From Jejuia algarum (GTDB lineage Bacteria > Bacteroidota > Bacteroidia > Flavobacteriales > Flavobacteriaceae): a stretch of DNA of 64,000 nucleotides. The position numbers and the translations under genes are program-made. The stretch covers positions 1-64,000 of the forward strand of contig CANMAQ010000016.1 of assembly GCA_947495775.1 (NCBI GenBank). Reading direction: 5' to 3'. Below are positions 51,879 to 61,365 of the stretch, piece by piece. The notes under the pieces are model-generated. The model was not told where the DNA came from and did no database searches. It was given only the letters and a program-made list of their open reading frames with translations. Within the stretch, counting starts at the first letter, position 1. Each line of letters begins with the position of its first letter.

Positions 51879-51904
51879 AATAACACGCACCAGTATATGT
51901 TATT
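51879..51904. repeat. Inverted repeat next to integrase remnant (copy B)
   Basis: AATAACA (51879-51885) and TGTTATT (51898-51904) are the arms. The element and its flank up to the integrase stop codon align with 3879-3911 over about 37 positions with about 30 identities. The relative placement is the same: integrase end, 4-bp gap, inverted repeat, then orphan gene. Confidence 0.7.
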
Positions 51905-51908
51905 TACA

Positions 51909-52016
51909 CTATAAATATAAAGGTTTTTCATAATCCTGTAAATAATTTTTCATTATTGATGTGTAAATTTCTGTAGTTTTAATAGCGCTATCTCCTAGCA
52001 ACACACGTAGTCTCAT
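51909..52016 (-). pseudogene. Tyrosine recombinase 3'-end remnant
   Basis: Minus-strand translation from 52016 gives MRLRVLLGDSAIKTTEIYTS, then IMKNYLQDYEKPLYL and TAG (51909-51911). LLGD-x-x-x-KTTEIYT matches the integrase C-terminal box LLGHxxxKTTEIYTHV: the catalytic His is changed to Asp but the nucleophile Tyr is kept. The rest of the gene is missing and is replaced upstream by an IS110-like remnant. Confidence 0.7.
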
Positions 52017-52147
52017 TTCGACCTCATAAAGATATGATGTGCGACTCTTTTAACCACCATATTCCAAATGGTAGCTGCAAATTTTATTGCTGTGGCAGTT
52101 AGGGCTGATACGCCTCCTTTTCTAAAATTAATGCTATGAAAAAAACC
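52013..52147 (-). pseudogene. IS110-type transposase C-terminal remnant
   Basis: Minus-strand translation gives INFRKGGVSALTATAIKFA followed by ATIWNMVVKRVAHHIFMRSK and a stop. This resembles the C-terminal end of IS110/IS116 (Transposase_20) proteins, R-K-G-G-x-x-A-x-x-A-x-A-x-K-L-A-x-x-x-W-N-M. Only about 40 codons remain, directly abutting the integrase remnant. The rest of the gap to 52273 shows no gene. Confidence 0.55.
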
Positions 52148-52273
52148 TCATAATGGCTTACTTTTATTGAGGAATGCTCAATACGCATAACGGTACTAGT
52201 ACATACTAATATTAGCTGTTACTTTGATAAACTAAGACGCGCTAAGGGCTAATACCACCTGTTATTTTAAAAC

Positions 52274-52306
52274 AAAAACGCTGCATTTTAAATGCAGTGT
52301 TTTCTA
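52274..52306 (-). terminator. Terminator of the iron-uptake operon
   Basis: Arms CTGCATTT (52281-52288) and AAATGCAG (52290-52297), extended by AAAAC/GTTTT on the outside, give a T-run on the minus strand just after the PepSY gene stop. Confidence 0.75.
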
Positions 52307-52323
52307 AAATTTAAAACTTACAA

Positions 52324-53568
52324 TTATACCGCCATCTTTTGTTGCCTTAACCTTTTAAAATAGTCAATACCAGCAATAAGTACAACACTTAGTCCAAACA
52401 AAGGAAACACAATACCTAATACTATAATGCCTACTATAATGCCATAGCCTACTTTAAATTGTGCAGGTATTTTAGGCACACCCCAATCGCCTTTTTGCTT
52501 GCGTTTTAGATAAGATAGCAAGCCCGCTAGGGCAACAACAGTTACTATTATGGCAACGCTTAACATTAATATCCAATTCCACAGTCCAAACTGGCCTTGA
52601 TGAAATGCCATAACCCACATGCGCCCGCGCATTAAAACCCCTACATCTTTCCAGTTGTGTTTAAACACTTGCGCACCAGAAAACTGATCGTAATAAAACC
52701 GTTCTTGAGCATCTAAATCGAACGTTTCATTAAAAACCGTATAGACACCTTTAGGTCCGCTTGGCAATCCTATAGATGTAATACCCTTTAAGTTTTTTGT
52801 TTGTGCAATAACAGCAATAGCATCTATAGGCAGTGGTTTTCCTGTAGGCTTAGACACCAAGCCCCTACCACTCCATGTTTTAGGAAAACCGGTATGTGTG
52901 ACTTTTTGCAACCACTTAAAGTTAGATCCAAAGACATCTGTCCAAGGCATTCCACCAGCAAGTGTGATGATTAACATTACAGATATCCAAAACCCTAAAA
53001 CACTATGTAAATCTCTAAAAAAAATACGCTTTCCCTGTTTAAGTCTTATGGTAAAAAAGGCTGCAAGGCCTTGTTTCCCTTTAGGCCAAAACACATAGAT
53101 TCCAGTAAGGATGAGTACAAAGAGCCAACTGGCAACAAGTTCTACTAATTTAGTGCCAAATGCTCCCAAAAGCAACTCGCCATGTAATTTTCTAACGGTA
53201 TGCATGCTAGAATCTTTAGGACTAATTTTACCGGTTACGGCTCCTGTATAAGGGTTTACAAACACACTCTTTTTATGACTGAAACGTCCCCACACAAATT
53301 CTGTAGCTTGCTGCGGCGTTTTGGGCAGTACCATAGCGTTAGGCTGTTTCTTGTAAACGGCCTTAGCAAGATCTAACTGTTTTTCAAAAGACAGCTCAGT
53401 TCCTTTAGCTTCAACATATTTGATATGCTTTTGCTGAGGCGCTTCATAAGTGTCTTTAAACAAATAAATACCGCCCGTAACTGCTAATAGCAGCACAAAC
53501 GGCAGAGCCACTAGACCTCCTATAAAATGCCATTTCCAAAGCCATTGGTTGAGTTTGTTATGTTTCAT
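52324..53568 (-). CDS. PepSY-associated TM protein (siderophore/iron reductase type)
   Basis: This 414-residue protein has four or five TM helices: about 15-38, 138-160, 190-212, 335-358 and 374-398. KWHFIGGLVALPFVLLLAVTGGIYLF is at the start, a PepSY-like periplasmic region is at 60-130, and the HxxxG-type histidines are MHTVRKLHGELLLG and DLHSVLGFW. Such proteins accompany ferri-siderophore receptors and probably reduce or release iron in the periplasm. It is the last gene of the operon headed at 56606. Confidence 0.85.
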   Translation of the reverse strand: MKHNKLNQWLWKWHFIGGLVALPFVLLLAVTGGIYLFKDTYEAPQQKHIKYVEAKGTELSFEKQLDLAKAVYKKQPNAMVLPKTPQQATEFVWGRFSHKKSVFVNPYTGAVTGKISPKDSSMHTVRKLHGELLLGAFGTKLVELVASWLFVLILTGIYVFWPKGKQGLAAFFTIRLKQGKRIFFRDLHSVLGFWISVMLIITLAGGMPWTDVFGSNFKWLQKVTHTGFPKTWSGRGLVSKPTGKPLPIDAIAVIAQTKNLKGITSIGLPSGPKGVYTVFNETFDLDAQERFYYDQFSGAQVFKHNWKDVGVLMRGRMWVMAFHQGQFGLWNWILMLSVAIIVTVVALAGLLSYLKRKQKGDWGVPKIPAQFKVGYGIIVGIIVLGIVFPLFGLSVVLIAGIDYFKRLRQQKMAV

Positions 53569-53590
53569 AATACATCGTCTATTCGTCTAG

Positions 53591-53623
53591 TACACATCCT
53601 AATACTAAGCATTAGGACGTGTA
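53591..53623 (-). promoter_or_regulatory. Intercistronic hairpin in the iron operon
   Basis: Arms TACACATCCTAAT (53591-53603) and ATTAGGACGTGTA (53611-53623) pair at 12 of 13 positions with a 7-nt loop and no T-run, between the receptor and the PepSY gene. It probably stabilises the receptor mRNA 3' end or tempers readthrough. Confidence 0.5.
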
Positions 53624-53632
53624 CTTGTAAGA

Positions 53633-55978
53633 TTAAAATTTATATCTAATGCCAAAGTGAAATGCTCTTGGATTTCCTATAGTAAAGCTATTTTCTCCTC
53701 TAAATCTGTTAAAACTTGCTCTGGCAGAATAAAGCCTATCAAAAATATTTAGAGCATGCCCCCAAACTTCAAAATACTTGGTTTCGTAAGATAAAAGCAC
53801 ATTAAACACGTTATGCCCCGCATAGGTTGCCGTACTTGTGGTTCCATCTTCATTTTCTACTTGGTTTTCAAAACTTGTGTTGTAAGATCCAACCAATTCA
53901 TGTGTTGCGCTTAAAGCCAGGCCTTTTACAAAACCTGACTTGTAAATTACTCTACTGTTTCCTAATAGTGACGGTGCCGTTTCTCTATCGGTATCTGATA
54001 AATCTATCCCTCTTTCAAAAAAGTCAATATATCTGTGCTGAGCAAAACTACCATTATGGCTTATCGTTAATGCTTTTATTGGAGTATAACGCACACCGTA
54101 TTCTATACCATAAGATAACGTTTTACCTGCATTTCTATTAAAAAACTCATCATTAGCATCTCTAAGTGTCACAAGCGTATTTCTACCTTCTAAAGCGTAG
54201 AGAGCAACATCAACTTTAAGTTGGTTGCTAAGGCCAAAATAGGTTCCCATTTCATAATTATTATATGTGCTCGGTTGTAAATCAAACACCTCATCACCAA
54301 CACCAACAAAACTATTTCTATACAGGGTCGAAGCTTGTGGAGGCGTAAACCCTTTAGAGTAATTAGCATACAAGCCAAAATTTCTATTAATATTGTAGTT
54401 TACACCTAGCTTAGGAGCGATATTATCGTAGTTGTTTTTAGAATCTCTAGGGCCTGCTACGCCATCGACTAAATTGTTGTAATCGTATTGAAAACCATCA
54501 TAACGCAATGCTGCTGTTACTTTTAAATGTTCTACAGGGTTAATTTCGAATTGAAAATACCCTGCATAGTTAAGAATGTCGGCATCATAATTCAATATAA
54601 AATCGTTTTCATTTACCGTAAAAGCAGTATTTCTCCCCGTTTCTGTATCTACGGTAATAGATGTTGTCTCTGCAACAAAACGCTGTGGTGAAAAATCTAA
54701 CGCTCCCCCCACAATTAATGCTGCATTTAAAACATCAAACTTTATTCTATGCTGTGCTAAACCAACGTAACTCTTAAAAGCATTGTTATTCACCTCACCA
54801 GTTCCTGTTCCTGTTAATGCTCTCGTAGCGCTATCTCTACCTTGTCTGATACGAAAAGACGGATTTTGCGCCATTTCATTAGTTCTAAAAACAAAGTTTA
54901 ACGCTGTTTTATGCTTGGCATTCCAAACTTTATCAAGCGTACTTCTAAAACGAAATGCTAGAGCGTCGCGTTCTGTAAAGGTTTGATCGCTTTCAAAATT
55001 GCCTCCAAAAAAATCTGATGCACTTAAAGACCCTGCCATATCCGATCTAAAATCAACAACATCAAATACATTAGTCCAATTTAAATTGGTTGATAAATGG
55101 TTTACGTTTTTAAAAGTAAGGGCAAATTTTTCGTAGTCACTATGCTCTAAAGGCCCATTTTCACGCTGTACGTATTGCGTCCCAATGTAGAATCCAACAT
55201 TTTCGTTAGCATATTGAGACAGTTCTAATTCATAGCGTGTAAGACCTAAATCATTAATTTGAAACCCTAAACCACCAGTAAAATCTTTAGTTGGATTTTT
55301 AGTTATAAAATTAAAACTAGCACCGATTGCTTCACTACCATAAATACTAGATGCTGGGCCTTTCAAAACTTCGACACGCTCAAAAGATACATCATTCATT
55401 TCTAGAAGCGCGTTGTGATTAAATACAGATGTTGGACGAATAGGGACACCATCTTCCAAATATAAAAATAAGGCTCGTGTAGATATTGGCGTTCTCACCG
55501 CCGTAAAATGCTGCTCGTTACTCGCTGCTCTGGATGTGGCTACAAAAACACCTGGAACATCATTCACCAATTGGTCTATGCCCAATGCTTTTGTTTCGGC
55601 AATAGCTTTCGCAGATACTACAGCAATTGCTGCTGGTACTTCTTTTCGGTGTTGCAACTCGCGACTTGCCGAAACGACAACAACGTCTAAAAGCTCATCT
55701 CTTTCTTCTAAAATTATAGTTGTATTTCCAGACGTTAACGTTTTTGTAACCGTTGCATGGCCAATAAATTGCACACTTACTGTAGTGTCCTCACCAAGTG
55801 AAATGCTAAAATCGCCATTGGTATTGGTTACAACGGCATTGTTTAAATTACCTTTTGATTGTATTGTAGCTTGTGCTAAAGGTGTATTGTTTTGATCTAC
55901 AACTCTACCTGTGTATACCTGTTGCGCGTGCACACTAAAACCTACCCATATTAAGGCAAGTATTATAATATGTTTCAT
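53633..55978 (-). CDS. TonB-dependent ferric-siderophore-type receptor
   Basis: The start is ATG 55978 (MKHIIILALIW), which gives a clean signal peptide ending VHAQ. The protein of 781 residues has a carboxypeptidase-regulatory-like N-domain (VYTGRVVDQNNTPLAQATI), a TonB box/plug region with VVVVSA and GVFVATSRA...VEVLKGPASSIYGSEAIG, then a 22-strand barrel ending with aromatic RAFHFGIRYKF. FecA/FyuA-type outer-membrane receptor; the ligand is probably a ferric siderophore, judged by the PepSY partner. Co-transcribed with the genes on both sides. Confidence 0.88.
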   Translation of the reverse strand: MKHIIILALIWVGFSVHAQQVYTGRVVDQNNTPLAQATIQSKGNLNNAVVTNTNGDFSISLGEDTTVSVQFIGHATVTKTLTSGNTTIILEERDELLDVVVVSASRELQHRKEVPAAIAVVSAKAIAETKALGIDQLVNDVPGVFVATSRAASNEQHFTAVRTPISTRALFLYLEDGVPIRPTSVFNHNALLEMNDVSFERVEVLKGPASSIYGSEAIGASFNFITKNPTKDFTGGLGFQINDLGLTRYELELSQYANENVGFYIGTQYVQRENGPLEHSDYEKFALTFKNVNHLSTNLNWTNVFDVVDFRSDMAGSLSASDFFGGNFESDQTFTERDALAFRFRSTLDKVWNAKHKTALNFVFRTNEMAQNPSFRIRQGRDSATRALTGTGTGEVNNNAFKSYVGLAQHRIKFDVLNAALIVGGALDFSPQRFVAETTSITVDTETGRNTAFTVNENDFILNYDADILNYAGYFQFEINPVEHLKVTAALRYDGFQYDYNNLVDGVAGPRDSKNNYDNIAPKLGVNYNINRNFGLYANYSKGFTPPQASTLYRNSFVGVGDEVFDLQPSTYNNYEMGTYFGLSNQLKVDVALYALEGRNTLVTLRDANDEFFNRNAGKTLSYGIEYGVRYTPIKALTISHNGSFAQHRYIDFFERGIDLSDTDRETAPSLLGNSRVIYKSGFVKGLALSATHELVGSYNTSFENQVENEDGTTSTATYAGHNVFNVLLSYETKYFEVWGHALNIFDRLYSARASFNRFRGENSFTIGNPRAFHFGIRYKF

Positions 55979-56225
55979 GTTTTTTTTGATATGACCATAA
56001 CCAAGGCCTATTTTAAAATACCCTTGCATTATGATGTCTTGTGTTTAACGAATTAAAATGTTCTTTTACAGACAATATCCCTTTACAATTGATGTCGCCT
56101 AAAATTAGGTATGTACCAGATTAGTGACAATTCATCGTATAACATGCAGCAATACAAAACAGCGCAGCATATGTGCTAATGCATTGAAACTTGTAAAAAT
56201 CGTATTTATGGTACATTCTAAAGTA

Positions 56226-56606
56226 TTAAGCTACCTGTGGAGGAGGACTAGATACACTCGTGTAGAAACAAAAAGAAACTATAGTATAATTCCAATTATC
56301 AGTATTGGATATAGCATCATAAACATCAAAATTAAACGCTTGAAAAGCTTGAAAATAAACAGGAAGAAATGCTTCATGCAATGCATTGAATGCCAAATCG
56401 TTTGAACTATTTGTTGTTGTCGATAATGCCAATTGATCGGCTAAATGACATTTACCATTACATTGAAGTTGTGGTTTGGCTTTGTTTTCACAATAGGTCG
56501 CTACAATATAATCTATATTAAGCTCAAAATACGCTACATAGCCTATAGTGTATAAAGGCCTTAATACCAATGTTAGCAACAGTATGTATGAAAAAATAAT
56601 TTTCAA
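56226..56606 (-). CDS. Small membrane protein at head of iron operon
   Basis: The start is set at TTG 56606 (KIIFSYILLL, preceded by AAAAGGA), because the longer frame starts with a GTG lying right at the -7 box. The protein of 126 residues has an N-terminal TM segment, NIDYIVATYCENK, the motif CNGKCHLADQL with two Cys and a His, and a C-terminal half without hydrophobicity. Close relatives, as I recall, commonly precede TonB receptors in Flavobacteriaceae. The C-x-x-x-C-H motif suggests metal or redox sensing, which is inference. Confidence 0.65.
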   Translation of the reverse strand: MKIIFSYILLLTLVLRPLYTIGYVAYFELNIDYIVATYCENKAKPQLQCNGKCHLADQLALSTTTNSSNDLAFNALHEAFLPVYFQAFQAFNFDVYDAISNTDNWNYTIVSFCFYTSVSSPPPQVA

Positions 56607-56634
56607 TTCCTTTTCATTATGAATTAAAAGCACG

Positions 56635-56642
56635 CAAATTTA
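56635..56642 (-). promoter_or_regulatory. -7 box of the iron operon
   Basis: On the minus strand TAAATTTG is a perfect TAnnTTTG element, about 29 bp before the chosen TTG start. I saw no convincing Fur-box palindrome. The rest of the gap up to 56971 holds no gene; TAAATTCG at 56958-56965 is a possible -7 box for the MBL gene but is very close to its ATG. Confidence 0.5.
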
Positions 56643-56971
56643 CAATTAAAACCTTGCTATCATATGTCTTTTCTTGTTTTATTTTGTTAAAATACACGGT
56701 TTAAGTTGTTTCTTTTAAGAGCTAAGGAACAGTAATTAGATCATGTCCCCAAATATTTAAATTCTGCCAGTAGCATAGCCTAAACGTATCGTTTCTAAAT
56801 CTAAAATGGTATTTTCTTTTGGATATTTTTTGTATTAAACCTCCTAAAAAACAGATATATTGTTAAATAATTAGGCTCTTTTTTAAAATTATCTTAGTTT
56901 TTAACAATTGTTTGCCAATAAAATCTTAACATGTTTATGGGTTTTAAGCATATTTTGTAAATTCGTTCCTT

Positions 56972-57832
56972 ATGAATTTATTTCCCATTAATTCTGGAAA
57001 CTTTAAGCTCGATGGCGGGGCTATGTTTGGAGTTGTGCCTAAATCTTTATGGCATAAAACCAACCCTGCCGATGCCAATAATATGATCGATATTGCTGCG
57101 CGCTGTTTACTTATTGAAGATGGCAAACGCCTTACACTTATTGATACAGGAATGGGTAACAAGCAATCGGATAAATTCTTTGGCTATTACCATTTGTGGG
57201 GAGATGCCACTTTAGACCGTTCTTTAAAAACGTATGGATTTCACAGAGACGATATTACCGATGTGTTTTTAACACACTTGCATTTCGACCATTGCGGGGG
57301 TGCCATACAGTGGAATACAAACAAGACAGGCTACGAATCGGCTTTTAAAAACGCTCAATTTTGGAGTAATTCGGCACATTGGGCATGGGCAACACAACCT
57401 AATTCTAGGGAAAAAGCTTCTTTCTTAAAAGAAAATATTTTACCTATAGAAGATAGTGGGCGTTTAAAATTTACGGCACTTCCAGAGGGTGATGTGTTGG
57501 ATACATCGGCTCTTGACTTCTCTATTTTTTTTGCAGATGGCCATACCGACAAACAAATGCTTCCTATGCTGCGTTACAAAGACAAAACCATTTGTTTCAT
57601 GGCAGATCTACTGCCTACTGTTGGGCACTTGCCTTTACCTTATATTATGGGTTACGATACAAGGCCATTACAATCTTTAACAGAAAAAGAACGTTTTTTA
57701 AATATGGCTGCAGATCAAGGTTTCTACCTGTTTTTAGAGCATGATGCACATCACGAACTCATCACCGTAAAACACACAGAAAAAGGCGTAAGACTAAACG
57801 GTACATATACCGCAGAAGAATTATTTAATTAA
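56972..57832 (+). CDS. MBL-fold metallo-hydrolase (lactonase-like)
   Basis: This 286-residue protein has THLHFDHCGG with zinc ligands His102, His104, Asp106 and His107, an LIDTGMG strand before it, FADGHTDKQ, DLLPT and a late EHDAHHEL. The layout fits the MBL branch that includes N-acyl-homoserine lactonases and related esterases. There is no signal peptide. Substrate unknown. Confidence 0.85.
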   Translation: MNLFPINSGNFKLDGGAMFGVVPKSLWHKTNPADANNMIDIAARCLLIEDGKRLTLIDTGMGNKQSDKFFGYYHLWGDATLDRSLKTYGFHRDDITDVFLTHLHFDHCGGAIQWNTNKTGYESAFKNAQFWSNSAHWAWATQPNSREKASFLKENILPIEDSGRLKFTALPEGDVLDTSALDFSIFFADGHTDKQMLPMLRYKDKTICFMADLLPTVGHLPLPYIMGYDTRPLQSLTEKERFLNMAADQGFYLFLEHDAHHELITVKHTEKGVRLNGTYTAEELFN

Positions 57833-57856
57833 AAGATAAAAAAGACACTACTTACT

Positions 57857-59464
57857 ATGAGACGCATAAAACAACTTACTTTAACAGCTGCCACTACAGC
57901 GCTTCTTTTTGGATGTGGAGGCACGGCACCGCTAATTTCTACGCCAATAGAAAATATAGACCGTACCCCTTTAAAAGTTTCGGAATTGACTGAAACTGAA
58001 AAACACAACTGGGGACACCTAGACTTGGTAAAAGATACAATACCGGGAATGAGTGTAGATAAAGCGTATGCAGAGCTTCTTAAACGTAAAAAAGGTGCAA
58101 AAGTAATTGTAGCGGTTATCGACTCTGGTATCGACATAGACCATGAAGATTTACAGGCCAATATCTGGACCAATACAGATGAAAAACCAAATAATGGCAT
58201 TGATGATGATAAAAATGGATACATCGACGATGTTCATGGTTGGAATTTTTTAGGTGATGGCCATGATGAGCAATTAGAGTTCATTAGAATTTTAGCAAAA
58301 GGCGACACCAGTCAACCTGATTATGCTAGAGCTAAAGCAGAATACGACGAAGAATACCCTAAATGGACGCAACGTAAGACACAATACGAAGGTATTTACC
58401 AACAGGTAAAAACGGCGCACGAAACCTTAATCCAACATTTTGGTACAAAAGACTATACTAAAAAGCAGGTTAATGCTATTACCACCGAAGATCAGGCCTT
58501 AAGTCAAGCACAGCAAATTGCGCAATACATGTACAGCAATGGTATTGACACCATGACTGAAGCTTCAGAAGAATTAAAAAGCGCTTTAACAAATATTACA
58601 GAACGTTTAAATATCCTTTTAAACAAAGAGTTTAAAGGCCGTGTGAATGGTGATAATCCAGATGATCTTAGCACAAAATATTATGGAAATGGCAATGTAA
58701 AACCTGTTAAAAAAGAGGAAAGTCACGGTACACACGTCGCTGGTATTATTGCTGCTGTACGCAACAATGGTAAAGGTGCCAATGGTGTTGCTAATAACGT
58801 AAAAATTATGAGTATTAGAACGGTACCTAATGGCGATGAATATGATAAAGATGTTGCTTTAGCCATTCGTTATGCTGTAGATAATGGTGCTTCTATTATT
58901 AATGGTAGTTTTGGAAAAAGCTTCTCGCCTCATAGCGATTGGGTAAGAGATGCTATTGCCTATGCAAGTCAAAAAGATGTTATTTTTGTTCATGCAGCTG
59001 GAAATGACAGTAAAAATGTAGATGTAGAACCTAATTTCCCAGATGATAACATTAACGGCAAAGAAGTATCAAATACTTATATTAGAGTTGGCGCTTTAGC
59101 ACCTAAATATGGCTCTAGTTTGCTAGCAACTTTTTCTAATTACGGTAAAGCAAACGTAGATGTTTTTGCACCTGGTGATAGCGTTTATTCTACAACACCA
59201 GAAAACGAATATGATACTAAGGGAGGTACCTCAATGGCTGCTCCTGCTGTTGCTGGTGTTGCGGCATTAATACGCTCGTATTACCCAACGTTATCTGCTG
59301 CTAAAGTGAAACAAATTATTATGGATTCTGGCCTTCCTATTACCACTAAAGTTGTGGTTGGAGGAAATACCGATGATATTCAAGCTTTTGCTAATGTCGT
59401 AAAGTCTGGAAAAATAGTAAATGCTTATAATGCCTTAGTTATGGCAGGAAAAATGGCGCAATAA
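57857..59464 (+). CDS. Subtilisin-like (S8) protease lipoprotein
   Basis: This 535-residue protein has a lipobox L-F-G-C (Cys 20). The triad is Asp89 in VIDSGID, His290 in SHGTHVAG and Ser459 in GGTSMAAP. About 200 residues separate Asp from His, longer than normal, with a charged helical insertion at about 130-260. It is probably surface- or periplasm-anchored and takes part in protein degradation. It starts 24 bp after the MBL gene, so is possibly co-transcribed, and it is followed by a strong terminator. Confidence 0.9.
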   Translation: MRRIKQLTLTAATTALLFGCGGTAPLISTPIENIDRTPLKVSELTETEKHNWGHLDLVKDTIPGMSVDKAYAELLKRKKGAKVIVAVIDSGIDIDHEDLQANIWTNTDEKPNNGIDDDKNGYIDDVHGWNFLGDGHDEQLEFIRILAKGDTSQPDYARAKAEYDEEYPKWTQRKTQYEGIYQQVKTAHETLIQHFGTKDYTKKQVNAITTEDQALSQAQQIAQYMYSNGIDTMTEASEELKSALTNITERLNILLNKEFKGRVNGDNPDDLSTKYYGNGNVKPVKKEESHGTHVAGIIAAVRNNGKGANGVANNVKIMSIRTVPNGDEYDKDVALAIRYAVDNGASIINGSFGKSFSPHSDWVRDAIAYASQKDVIFVHAAGNDSKNVDVEPNFPDDNINGKEVSNTYIRVGALAPKYGSSLLATFSNYGKANVDVFAPGDSVYSTTPENEYDTKGGTSMAAPAVAGVAALIRSYYPTLSAAKVKQIIMDSGLPITTKVVVGGNTDDIQAFANVVKSGKIVNAYNALVMAGKMAQ

Positions 59465-59483
59465 CTTACATAATTATATACTG

Positions 59484-59522
59484 AGGTTGCCTTAAAGTAT
59501 GCTACTTTAAGGCAACCTTTTT
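59484..59522 (+). terminator. Terminator of S8 protease gene
   Basis: Perfect 16-bp arms AGGTTGCCTTAAAGTA (59484-59499) and TACTTTAAGGCAACCT (59503-59518) with a 3-nt loop are followed by TTTTT. Confidence 0.92.
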
Positions 59523-59534
59523 CAATCCCTATTC

Positions 59535-61364
59535 ATGAAATATTTTCTATTTACTCTCATTTTTAGTGCCCTGTTTATCGCTTGTAATACTTCTAAAGGT
59601 GCCATTGCAAATACAACACTACTTGCAAAACCTACAAGTACATATTGGCAACAGCATGTCGATTACAAAATGGATATTAACCTAGATGTAAACACTTATA
59701 AATATACTGGTAAACAAGAATTGGTTTATACCAACAACTCTCCAGAGGTATTGCGAAAAGTATTTTACCATTTGTATTTTAATGCTTTCCAACCCAATAG
59801 TGAAATGGACATTCGCTCAAGAACGATAACAGACCCCGACAAACGTGTTGGAGATCGCATTCAAAAATTACAACCTCATGAGATTGGTTATATACACGTA
59901 AATCACCTTACGCAAAACGGTGTTGCTTTAGACTATGAAACCGTGGGTACCATTTTAGAAGTAGTGCTTGCCTCGCCAATACAACCTGGTGAAAAAGTAA
60001 CTTTTGCTATGGATTTTGATGCGCAAGTTCCATTACAAATTAGACGTTCTGGTCGTAATAATAAGGAAGGCGTTGCACTATCGATGACACAATGGTATCC
60101 TAAACTTGCAGAATATGATTTCGAGGGTTGGCATGCTGATCCTTATATTGGTAGAGAATTTCATGGTGTTTGGGGTAACTTCGATGTTAAGCTTACCTTA
60201 GATAAAAACTATGTTGTAGGTGGCTCTGGCTATTTACAAAACCCTAATGATGTTGGCCATGGTTATGAAACGTCTAAAGTAATACCAACTAACAGTGATA
60301 AGCTAACATGGCATTTTAAAGCCCCAAATGTGCATGACTTTACATGGGCAGCGGACCCCGATTACATTCACGATACAGCCAAAGTTACTAACGGCCCTAC
60401 ACTTCATTTTTTCTATAAAAACACCTTAAGTAAAGAGAAGATACAATTTTGGAAAAAAATGCAACCTAAAGCTGTGGAGCTTATGAAGTATTTTAGCAAA
60501 CATATTGGCGCATACCCTTACGAACAGTACTCTATTATTCAAGGTGGTGATGGCGGTATGGAATACGCCATGTGTACACTTATTACAGGCAAGCGCAGTT
60601 ACGGAAGTTTAGTAGGCGTAACAGCCCACGAAATGGCACACAGTTGGTTTCAATTTTTACTGGCCACCAACGAATCGAAGCACGCGTGGATGGATGAAGG
60701 ATTTACCAGTTATATTAGTGATTGGGCTATGAATAGTATTTTTAATGAAAACAAAATTAATCCTACATCGGGTGCTTACGACGGCTATTATTACCTTGCC
60801 AAATCTGGTAAAGAACAACCGTTCACCACACATGCAGATAGATTTAATTACAACCAATCTTATGGAATTTCAGCATATAATAAAGGAGAAGTGTTTATGG
60901 CACAACTCGCTTATGTTATTGGAGAAGCACATCTTAAAAAAACGATAAAACAGTATTTTATAGATTGGGCTTTTAAACATCCTACGCCTAATGATTTTAT
61001 ACGTGTTGCAGAAAAAGTATCTGGTTTAGAGTTGGATTGGTATTTAACCGATTTTGCGCAAACAACTAACACGATAGATTATGCTGTTAAAACTATAAAT
61101 GGTAAAACAATTACCCTAGAACGCATAGGTCTTATGCCAATGCCTATAGACCTTGAAGTCACCTATAGAGATGGCAGCACACAATCGTACTACATTCCTT
61201 TACAAATGATGCGTGGTGAAAAACCAACCTCAGCCACACAACTCAAAGATTGGGCTTGGGCACATCCAACATATACTTTTGAAAGTAAAAAAGTTGTAAA
61301 AAGTGTACATATTGATCCTAGCGGTTTAATGGCCGATATTGATCAAAAAAACAATAAGAAATAG
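59535..61364 (+). CDS. M1 family aminopeptidase lipoprotein
   Basis: This 609-residue protein has a lipobox F-I-A-C (Cys 17). Zinc site: HEMAH at 365-369 and Glu388 in DEGFTSY, 19 residues on. The exopeptidase motif is GGMEY (340-344), as the family requires. N-terminal beta saddle and C-terminal helical region are present. It is likely an exported aminopeptidase completing peptide breakdown begun by the neighbouring subtilisin. It is followed 1 bp later by a small membrane protein gene. Confidence 0.92.
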   Translation: MKYFLFTLIFSALFIACNTSKGAIANTTLLAKPTSTYWQQHVDYKMDINLDVNTYKYTGKQELVYTNNSPEVLRKVFYHLYFNAFQPNSEMDIRSRTITDPDKRVGDRIQKLQPHEIGYIHVNHLTQNGVALDYETVGTILEVVLASPIQPGEKVTFAMDFDAQVPLQIRRSGRNNKEGVALSMTQWYPKLAEYDFEGWHADPYIGREFHGVWGNFDVKLTLDKNYVVGGSGYLQNPNDVGHGYETSKVIPTNSDKLTWHFKAPNVHDFTWAADPDYIHDTAKVTNGPTLHFFYKNTLSKEKIQFWKKMQPKAVELMKYFSKHIGAYPYEQYSIIQGGDGGMEYAMCTLITGKRSYGSLVGVTAHEMAHSWFQFLLATNESKHAWMDEGFTSYISDWAMNSIFNENKINPTSGAYDGYYYLAKSGKEQPFTTHADRFNYNQSYGISAYNKGEVFMAQLAYVIGEAHLKKTIKQYFIDWAFKHPTPNDFIRVAEKVSGLELDWYLTDFAQTTNTIDYAVKTINGKTITLERIGLMPMPIDLEVTYRDGSTQSYYIPLQMMRGEKPTSATQLKDWAWAHPTYTFESKKVVKSVHIDPSGLMADIDQKNNKK

Positions 61365-61365
61365 C

